Shown here: positions 56,631 through 64,000 of the stretch, piece after piece
How the letters are laid out: each line of letters begins with the position of its first letter
How positions within the stretch are numbered: position 1 is the stretch's first letter
Source of the DNA: Tepidibacter aestuarii
GTDB taxonomy: Bacteria; Bacillota; Clostridia; Peptostreptococcales; Peptostreptococcaceae
NCBI RefSeq assembly: GCF_934924865.1
Contig: NZ_OW235315.1
Location: 310,001 to 374,000 of the forward strand
Reading direction: 5' to 3'
DNA: 64,000 nucleotides
Position numbers and translations under genes: made by a program
Notes under the pieces: generated by a model
Seen by the model: only the letters and a program-made list of their open reading frames with translations
Databases searched by the model: none
Told to the model about the DNA's origin: nothing

Positions 56631-58298
56631 ATGAAAAAAGTATGGTGGAAAGAGGCGGTAGCTTATCAGATATATCCAAGAAGTTTTATGGATTCAAATA
56701 AAGATGGAATAGGCGATTTAAATGGTATAATTTGTAAATTAGATTATTTGAAAGATTTAGGAATAGATGTAATCTGGATTTGTCCAATGTATAAATCCCC
56801 TAATGATGACAATGGATATGATATAAGTGATTATCAAGATATAATGGATGAATTCGGAACAATGAATGATTTTGATAATTTATTAAATGAAGTTCACAAC
56901 AGAGATATGAAGCTAATAATAGATTTGGTTGTGAATCACACAAGTGATGAACACCCATGGTTTATAGAATCAAAATCTTCAAAAGAGAGTCCGAAACGTG
57001 ATTGGTACATATGGCATGAAGGCAAAGATGGAAAAGAACCAAACAACTGGGAGAGTATTTTTGGAGGATCAGCTTGGGAGTATGATGAAAAGACTGATGA
57101 ATATTTCTTACATTTATTCTCTAAAAAACAACCAGATTTGAATTGGGAAAATGAAGATGCACGACAAGCAGTATACAATATGATAAATTGGTGGCTGGAT
57201 AAGGGTATTGATGGATTTAGAGTAGATGCTATTAGCCATATAAATAAAGAAAAAGGATTAAAGGATATGCCTAATAAAGAAGGTCTTAGATATGTACCTT
57301 CATTTGATAAGCATATGAATGTAGATGGAATTCATAAGTATCTCGAAATGCTAAGAGACAACACCTTTGCAAAATACGATATTATGACTGTGGGAGAAGC
57401 AAATGGAGTTAAAACTGAAGATGCAGAGCTTTGGGTTGGTGAAAAGCAAGGTAAGTTCAACATGGTATTCCAATTTGAACACTTAGACTTATGGGATGCT
57501 CAAACTAATAAAGAATTAGATATAGTAGAGCTTAAAAAAGTACTTAGTAAGTGGCAAAAAGGTCTTGAAGATAAGGGATGGAATGCACTATATATTGAAA
57601 ATCATGATATACCACGTGTCGTATCTACTTGGGGAAATGATAAAGAATATCTAAGAGAATGTTCAACATCACTAGCACTTATGTATTTTATGATGCAGGG
57701 CACACCATTTATTTATCAAGGTCAAGAAATTGGGATGACTAATGTAGCATTTAAAAATATAGATGAATATAACGATGTTAGAACTAGAAATATGTATAAT
57801 ATAAAAATAAATGAAGGTATGTCTCATAATGAAATAATGGAGCTTATATGGGCAACTTCAAGAGATAACTCCCGTACTCCTATGCAGTGGGATGATACAG
57901 AAAATGCAGGATTTACAACTGAACAGCCTTGGATTGGTGTTAATTCTAACTATAAGGACATAAATGTAGCTAAGCAGTTGAATGATCCAAAATCAGTGTT
58001 AAACTTTTACAAAAAAATGATAAATATAAAGAAAGAAAATGAAATATTCACATATGGAAAATATGACATTATTTTACCAAATCATGATAAAATATATTCA
58101 TATACTCGTACTTTAGGAAATGAAAAAGTAGTAGTTATATGTAACCTAAAAGATACTAATACTTTATATGAATACAATGACTTTGATTTAAGTTATGATG
58201 GGCTTTTATTATCTAATTATGATGTAAAACATCATGATAATACATCTACTATAAACTTAAAGCCATATGAGGCGAGATTATATAAGGTTGCTAAATAA
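56631..58298 (+). CDS. GH13 alpha-glucosidase / oligo-1,6-glucosidase
   Basis: 555 residues, GH13 subfamily 31-type. Cytosolic enzyme that hydrolyses maltose, isomaltose or short malto-oligosaccharides to glucose. Catalytic motifs: DLVVNHTS (region I), GFRVDAISH (nucleophile Asp), MTVGEANG (acid Glu), YIENHDIPRVVS (third Asp). N-terminal [15 protein letters not shown] and C-terminal NLKPYEARLYKVAK beta domain. RBS GAGGGGGG. Operators on both sides of its start region tie it to the LacI-type regulator at 59562. Confidence 0.93.
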   Translation: MKKVWWKEAVAYQIYPRSFMDSNKDGIGDLNGIICKLDYLKDLGIDVIWICPMYKSPNDDNGYDISDYQDIMDEFGTMNDFDNLLNEVHNRDMKLIIDLVVNHTSDEHPWFIESKSSKESPKRDWYIWHEGKDGKEPNNWESIFGGSAWEYDEKTDEYFLHLFSKKQPDLNWENEDARQAVYNMINWWLDKGIDGFRVDAISHINKEKGLKDMPNKEGLRYVPSFDKHMNVDGIHKYLEMLRDNTFAKYDIMTVGEANGVKTEDAELWVGEKQGKFNMVFQFEHLDLWDAQTNKELDIVELKKVLSKWQKGLEDKGWNALYIENHDIPRVVSTWGNDKEYLRECSTSLALMYFMMQGTPFIYQGQEIGMTNVAFKNIDEYNDVRTRNMYNIKINEGMSHNEIMELIWATSRDNSRTPMQWDDTENAGFTTEQPWIGVNSNYKDINVAKQLNDPKSVLNFYKKMINIKKENEIFTYGKYDIILPNHDKIYSYTRTLGNEKVVVICNLKDTNTLYEYNDFDLSYDGLLLSNYDVKHHDNTSTINLKPYEARLYKVAK

Positions 58299-58317
58299 AC
58301 TTAAGGGAGATGGTTTT

Positions 58318-59430
58318 ATGTCGAACGTAACATTAAATAATATATGTAAAGAATACGACAATGGATATAAGGCGGTTAAAAGCGTAGATATAGACATAAA
58401 AGAGAAGGAATTTGTTGTTTTAGTAGGTCCCTCTGGATGTGGGAAGTCTACTACTTTAAGAATGATAGCAGGACTTGAAGAGATAACTTCAGGAGAACTT
58501 AAGATTGGAGATAAAGTGGTTAATGATCTTCCACCAAAGGATAGAGATATAGCTATGGTTTTTCAAAATTATGCGCTATACCCTCATATGACTGTTTATG
58601 ACAATATGGCATTTGCTTTAAAGCTTAGAAAAGTTCCTAAAGCTCAAATAGATGAGAAAGTTAAAGAAGCCGCTAAAATACTTGGTTTAGAAAGCGTATT
58701 AACTAGAAAACCAAAGGCATTATCAGGAGGACAAAGACAAAGGGTAGCATTAGGTAGAGCTATAGTTAGAGAGCCAAAGGTATTCTTAATGGATGAGCCT
58801 TTATCTAACTTAGATGCAAAACTTAGAACTCAGATGAGAACAGAGATAAGTAAACTTCACAAAAAACTTGGAACTACATTTATATATGTAACTCATGATC
58901 AAGTTGAGGCTATGACTATGGGGGATAGAATAGTAGTTATGAAGGATGGAGTTGTACAGCAAATGGATACTCCACAAGAGCTTTATCAAAATCCGAAGAA
59001 TATGTTTGTGGCAGGATTTATTGGAGCACCTCAAATGAATTTAATAGAAGTTAATATTAGTGAAGAGAATGAAAATATAGTAGCTTCATATAATGATGTT
59101 AAAATAGGTATACCTATGGGTAAAGGTAAAGTATTAAAGAAAAAAGGATATATAGGCAAGAAGGTAATTTTAGGAATCAGACCAGAAGATATTCACATGG
59201 AAAATGTGTTTATAGAAGCGTCTAAGGAGACATCTTTTAATGCAAAAGTTGAAATACAGGAAAATATGGGAGCAGAAATATATGCATATTTAAATGTAGA
59301 TGGAGAAAGTGTAACAGCTAGAATAAATGGTAGATACAAGATAGAGGATGATGAAGAAGTAGTTTTAGCTATGGATGGTAATAAAATACACTTGTTTGAT
59401 ATAGAAACTGAAGAAAATATACTATTGTAA
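58318..59430 (+). CDS. Carbohydrate ABC importer ATPase (MsmK/UgpC/MalK type)
   Basis: 370 residues from ATG 58318 (AAGGGAGA upstream); the longer frame overlaps the GH13 gene. Walker A GPSGCGKST (about 39-47), signature LSGGQRQR, Walker B VFLMDEPLSNLD, switch THDQVEAM, and a C-terminal regulatory OB-fold (from 240) with LGIRPEDIH. Powers CUT1 sugar importers, here the binding protein and permeases at 60729-63810. It follows the glucosidase by 19 bases. Confidence 0.93.
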   Translation: MSNVTLNNICKEYDNGYKAVKSVDIDIKEKEFVVLVGPSGCGKSTTLRMIAGLEEITSGELKIGDKVVNDLPPKDRDIAMVFQNYALYPHMTVYDNMAFALKLRKVPKAQIDEKVKEAAKILGLESVLTRKPKALSGGQRQRVALGRAIVREPKVFLMDEPLSNLDAKLRTQMRTEISKLHKKLGTTFIYVTHDQVEAMTMGDRIVVMKDGVVQQMDTPQELYQNPKNMFVAGFIGAPQMNLIEVNISEENENIVASYNDVKIGIPMGKGKVLKKKGYIGKKVILGIRPEDIHMENVFIEASKETSFNAKVEIQENMGAEIYAYLNVDGESVTARINGRYKIEDDEEVVLAMDGNKIHLFDIETEENILL

Positions 59431-59469
59431 AAACTTTGTAGAAAAATCTGAAAAGTTAAAAATTAATTC

Positions 59470-59498
59470 TTGATTTTAAAAAATATAAGTGATAAAAT
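59470..59498 (+). promoter_or_regulatory. Promoter of the LacI-type regulator
   Basis: TTGATT (59470-59475), 17 bases, TAAAAT (59493-59498). The operator at 59516 lies just downstream, as expected for autoregulation. Confidence 0.6.
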
Positions 59499-59515
59499 GA
59501 CACTACAAAGACTAA

Positions 59516-59529
59516 TGCAAACGATTGCA
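59516..59529 (+). promoter_or_regulatory. LacI-type operator 3
   Basis: TGCAAACGATTGCA, a perfect match to the shared core, between the regulator promoter and its start codon. Confidence 0.85.
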
Positions 59530-59561
59530 CAGCTTAAAAATAGTTTGTTAGGAGTAGTAGA

Positions 59562-60581
59562 ATGAAGAGTATTACTATAAAGGATGTAGCTCAAAAAGCA
59601 GGGGTATCTCCTTCAACGGTTTCAAGGGTTATATCAAACGATACTAGAATAAGTGAAAATACAAAGAAGAAAGTTATAAAGGTTATGCAAGAGCTTAACT
59701 ATTATCCAAATTCTATAGCCAGAAGACTTGCAAATAAAAAGACTGATACTATAGGTGTTGTAATGCCGTATGGAACAGAAGATATATTAATGAATCCATT
59801 TTTTCAAGAATCATTAAGAGGTATAAGCATAGTTTCATCTGAAAAGTGCTATGATATATTAATTTCTACAAGTCATAAAAATGAAGATGAAATAGATATA
59901 TTAAAGTGCTTAATAAAAGGAAATAAAGTTGATGGGTTGATACTTACTCGTTCTAATGAGCATGATGAAGCCATAAAATATTTAAGAGATAATAAATTTC
60001 CATTCGTACTTATAGGTTCTTGTCTTGAATATGATGATATACCTAGTGTAGATAATGATAATGAGAAAGCATCCTATGAATTAACTTCTTATTTAATAGA
60101 AAAAGGAAGAAAAAAAATAGCTTTTATAGGAGGAGAGCTTCACTCAGTAGTTATCAAAAACAGATTCGAAGGATATAAAAAGGCATTAAAAGATAATAAT
60201 ATAGAATTTAGAGATGAATATCTTATATTCGATAAATTCTTAGAAGAAAGTGGATATAAACTTACTAATAAACTTTTAAATTTAGATGATGTTCCAGATG
60301 CTATTATAGTTGCCGATGATCTTATGAGTCTTGGAGCTATGAAGAAGATAAAAGAGAAAAATTACAAGGTTCCAGAGGATATAATGCTTGCCAGTTTTAA
60401 TAACAGTATCTTGGCAAAGTACTCAAATCCATCTATAACTTCAATAGATATTAACTCTACTGAGCTTGGAAAGAGAGCTTGTGAAAAACTATTTAGCATA
60501 TTAGAAGGAAATGAAAATGAATTTAAAAAAGAGATTATATCTCACAAAATAATAGAAAGAGATTCTACAAAATCAATTTAG
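59562..60581 (+). CDS. LacI-family transcriptional regulator of the glucoside regulon
   Basis: 339 residues. HTH at 1-50 (TIKDVAQKAGVSPSTVSRVISNDTRISENTKKKVIKVMQELNYYPN) with the hinge helix NSIARRLANKKT, then a periplasmic-binding-like sugar domain (IGVVMPYG, KVDGLILTRSNEHD, IAFIGGELHS, PDAIIVADD). Four operators with core TGCAANCGWTTGCA, the type bound by this family, lie in the promoters of the glucosidase, of this gene and of the binding protein. RBS TTAGGAG. Probably derepressed by maltose-type sugars. Confidence 0.93.
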   Translation: MKSITIKDVAQKAGVSPSTVSRVISNDTRISENTKKKVIKVMQELNYYPNSIARRLANKKTDTIGVVMPYGTEDILMNPFFQESLRGISIVSSEKCYDILISTSHKNEDEIDILKCLIKGNKVDGLILTRSNEHDEAIKYLRDNKFPFVLIGSCLEYDDIPSVDNDNEKASYELTSYLIEKGRKKIAFIGGELHSVVIKNRFEGYKKALKDNNIEFRDEYLIFDKFLEESGYKLTNKLLNLDDVPDAIIVADDLMSLGAMKKIKEKNYKVPEDIMLASFNNSILAKYSNPSITSIDINSTELGKRACEKLFSILEGNENEFKKEIISHKIIERDSTKSI

Positions 60582-60587
60582 TTTTAA

Positions 60588-60622
60588 ATCGAATAAAGTT
60601 TTTAAAAACTTTATTCGGTTTA
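60588..60622 (+). terminator. Terminator after the regulator gene
   Basis: CGAATAAAGTTTTT pairs with AAAAACTTTATTCG, flanked by AAT and GTTTA. Near-loopless long stem; T-run weak. Confidence 0.75.
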
Positions 60623-60675
60623 GATAGATTACTATGGATCAATAAGTCTATAGCCTATATTTTTTTACAATCTAG

Positions 60676-60689
60676 TGCAAACGATTGCA
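60676..60689 (+). promoter_or_regulatory. LacI-type operator 4
   Basis: TGCAAACGATTGCA, identical to operator 3, 40 bases before the binding-protein start codon. Confidence 0.85.
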
Positions 60690-60728
60690 CAAAGAATTTA
60701 TTAAATTTTACAAAAGGAGTGGTGAAAG

Positions 60729-62033
60729 GTGAAAATGAAGAAAAAAGTATTTTCGGTATTTGCATGTGTTTTAGCATTAATGCTGTCATTAACTGCTTGT
60801 GGTTCTTCTCAAGATAGTGCCAGTGATAAAGTTAATGTAGATATTTTCCAATTCAAAGTAGAAGCTAAAGATGCTTTAGAAAAAGCAGCTGATATGTATA
60901 TGGAGAAAAATCCTAATGTAAAAATCAATATTCAAACAGTAGGTGGAGGAGATGACTATGGTGCAGCTTTAAAATCTAAGTTTGCATCTGGAGAAGAACC
61001 TGCAATATTCAATATAGGTGGACCTCAAGATATGATCGACTGGAGTGAAAAGCTGGAAGATTTATCGACTGAATCTTGGGTATCTCAGGCGTATGATGGA
61101 ACTTTAGCTCCTGTAACTAGAGATGAAAAAATATATGGTATGCCATTCAATCAAGAAGGATATGGATTTATATATAACAAAGAATTATTCAAAAAAGCTG
61201 GAATAGATCCAGAATCTATAAAGACATTTGCTGATTTAGAAAAAGCAGTTAAATTACTTGATTCTAAAAAAGAAGAATTAGGTCTTAAATCTGTATTTGC
61301 ATTCCCAGCAAAAGAAACTTGGGTAACTGGACTTCATTTATCAAATGTTGCTTTCTCAAATGAATTTGGAGATATAACTAATACATTTAATGCAAAGGAA
61401 ATAGAGTTTAAATATGCTGATTCATTGAAAAAACTTTTAGATCTACAAGCTGATTATGCATATATGCCAGATGGAAAGAAAGCTTCTTTAAACAGTGTTG
61501 ATTACTCAACTCAAGTTGAAGAACTATTCTCTTTAGGTCAAGTTGCTATAATACAACAAGGTAACTGGGCTTATGGAAGTGTAGCAGGTATTGATGAAGA
61601 ATTAGCAGCTAATATAGGAATGCTTCCTATGCCTCTTGAAGGAGTAAAAGAAGATTCTATACCAGTTGGAGTTCCAATGTACTGGTCAATAAATAATGGT
61701 AAAGATGAAGAAGTTAAGAAAGCTTCAAAAGACTTCTTAAATTGGCTATATACTTCTGATGAAGGAAAAGATTTAATAATAAATGAATTTAAGTTTATAC
61801 CAGCATTAAAAGGATATGATGCAGATAATTTACAACCAAAAGATACATTAGCTAAGGAAATAATAAGATACTCTAACGAAGGAAAAACTATGCCTTGGGT
61901 ATTCATGGGATATCCATCAGCTTGGGGAATGGATAATCTTGGAGCAGATATACAAAAATATGTTGCAGGAGATATGACTTGGGATGAATTAGTTGAAAAT
62001 GCTAAAGCTACTTGGGCTAAAGCAAGACAATAG
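60729..62033 (+). CDS. Carbohydrate-binding lipoprotein of the sugar importer (MalE type)
   Basis: 434 residues. Lipobox LTAC anchors Cys24; the mature protein is a CUT1-type binding protein for malto-oligosaccharides or related sugars outside the membrane. Seen: IQTVGGGDDYGAALKSKFASGEEPAIFNIGGPQD, PFNQEGYGFIYNKELFKKAGID and AIIQQGNWAYGSVAG. GTG 60729 is 9 bases from AGGAG; an ATG at 60735 is an alternative. Operator 4 lies 40 bases upstream. A stem-loop separates it from the permeases. Confidence 0.93.
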   Translation: MKMKKKVFSVFACVLALMLSLTACGSSQDSASDKVNVDIFQFKVEAKDALEKAADMYMEKNPNVKINIQTVGGGDDYGAALKSKFASGEEPAIFNIGGPQDMIDWSEKLEDLSTESWVSQAYDGTLAPVTRDEKIYGMPFNQEGYGFIYNKELFKKAGIDPESIKTFADLEKAVKLLDSKKEELGLKSVFAFPAKETWVTGLHLSNVAFSNEFGDITNTFNAKEIEFKYADSLKKLLDLQADYAYMPDGKKASLNSVDYSTQVEELFSLGQVAIIQQGNWAYGSVAGIDEELAANIGMLPMPLEGVKEDSIPVGVPMYWSINNGKDEEVKKASKDFLNWLYTSDEGKDLIINEFKFIPALKGYDADNLQPKDTLAKEIIRYSNEGKTMPWVFMGYPSAWGMDNLGADIQKYVAGDMTWDELVENAKATWAKARQ

Positions 62034-62043
62034 ATAATAAAAT

Positions 62044-62080
62044 ATAAATAGGAAAGTCTAATTAGACTTTCCTATTTTAA
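62044..62080 (+). terminator. Intercistronic stem-loop after the binding-protein gene
   Basis: AAATAGGAAAGTCT pairs with AGACTTTCCTATTT around AATT, followed by only four T. Likely a partial terminator or 3' stabiliser that keeps binding protein above permease levels. Confidence 0.8.
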
Positions 62081-62134
62081 AAAAGAAGTAAAAAAAATAG
62101 GTGGCTTGAAGTTCATAGTAAAGGAGAGAATTTT

Positions 62135-62997
62135 ATGAAAAAGAATAGACTAGCATTTTGGGGCTTCGTAGGGCCAGCAGTATTTACTTTCACATTAATA
62201 GTTGTAATACCACTTTTATTCGGAATATATTATTCATTTACAGATTGGAATGGAATAAGTTCAAATATTAAATTCATTGGATTCGAAAATTACATGGAAG
62301 TATTTAAGGATACGGGATTTTTAGACTCATTTATATTCACAACTAAATTCACTATAGCTTCTGTGATTACTATAAATATAATAGGTTTTTCTCTAGCATT
62401 ATTAGTTACTAGAGGGCTTAAAATGAGCAATGTTCTTAGAACAATATTTTTTATGCCAAACTTAATTGGTGGGCTTATATTAGGGTTTATATGGCAGTTT
62501 ATATTTACAAAAGCTTTTGCAGCATTAGGAGAAGCTACTGGACATACTTGGCTTTTAGGATGGTTATCTAATACTGAAACAGGCTTTTGGGGACTTGTAA
62601 TACTTATGTCTTGGCAAATGTCAGGATATTTAATGATTATATATATAGCAGCACTTCAAAATATACCTCAAGAATTGATAGAAGCTTCTAGAATAGATGG
62701 AGCTAATGCTTGGCAAAGAGTGCAGAATATAATATTCCCACTTGTAAGACCAGCATTTACAGTTAGTTTGTTCTTAACTCTTTCAAACTCATTCAAGTTA
62801 TACGATCAAAACTTGTCTTTAACAGGAGGAGGACCTGCAAACTCTACTCAAATGCTCGCTATGAATATTTACAATACAGCTTTTAAATTCAACAACATGG
62901 GTGTAGCACAAGCTAAAGCGGTTATATTCTTCTTAGTTATAGGGGGAATAACATTAAGCCAAGTATATATCACTAAAAAAGGCGAGGTGGAAATGTA

Positions 62998-62998
<1 letters not shown>
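62135..62998 (+). CDS. Sugar ABC permease (MalF type)
   Basis: 287 residues, six hydrophobic segments, EAA loop QELIEASRIDGANAWQRVQNIIFPLVRPAF. CUT1 family membrane component. RBS AAAGGAGAG. The partner permease starts with a 1-base overlap (TAATG), so translation is coupled. Confidence 0.92.

Positions 62999-64000
<1,002 letters not shown>

Overview
The window is low-GC, densely coded DNA with mixed-strand operons, strong Shine-Dalgarno sites and many hairpin-plus-T-run terminators. This fits a Gram-positive anaerobe of the Clostridia. The 16S gene (10151-11668) reads like Peptostreptococcaceae (Clostridioides/Tepidibacter neighbourhood); I cannot assign a genus without a database.

Layout. 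1-9621 holds housekeeping genes: the PcrA helicase tail, an M18 aminopeptidase, a patatin-like lipase, a P-loop protein, a divergent metallophosphoesterase followed by an unknown protein, a cyclophilin, a CBS/DRTGG pyrophosphatase, a DUF4230-like protein and an M3 oligoendopeptidase. 9976-14700 is an rRNA operon: 16S, 23S, tRNA-Asp remnant, tRNA-Thr, -Tyr, -Met, -Phe, then 5S. As given, its 23S gene lacks two internal blocks and its 3' end, and runs directly into a tRNA-Asp that has no acceptor 5' strand. 15111-20057 carries an ornithine-cyclodeaminase-family enzyme, a DMT exporter, and an 822-residue four-domain sulfur-transfer flavoprotein with an ArsR-type regulator. 20254-38924 mixes a secreted repeat protein with an ECF-type promoter, a radical-SAM protein, a YtrA-type GntR/ABC module, a ClC antiporter, UV endonuclease UvsE, a lipid kinase, a small alarmone synthetase, membrane or secreted proteins of unknown role, and GNAT pseudogene remains. 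39338-41029 is a GGDEF-EAL protein with a damaged GGDEF half.

From 41176 the genes form recognisable pathways. An isoleucine-type T-box leader precedes ilvN-like, ilvC, ilvD and ilvB genes for branched-chain amino acids. A TPP riboswitch precedes a thiamine-binding protein and a thiXYZ-type pyrimidine-precursor ABC importer. A sodium symporter, an opine-dehydrogenase-family enzyme, a FadR-type regulator and an amino-acid permease form a probable amino-acid or opine module. The last 7.5 kb is an alpha-glucoside regulon: GH13 glucosidase, MsmK-type ATPase, LacI-type regulator, binding protein, two permeases and the start of a second GH13 enzyme. Four near-identical operators (core TGCAANCGWTTGCA) mark its three promoter regions.

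The observations most worth a second look are the multiply deleted 23S gene fused to a headless tRNA-Asp, a three-copy structured intergenic repeat (30141, 36143, 52090) lying before unrelated genes, two long inverted-repeat elements, the ECF-type promoter without a sigma gene nearby, and the GGDEF domain with a lost metal ligand. I found no CRISPR array, transposase, prophage or recognisable defence island.
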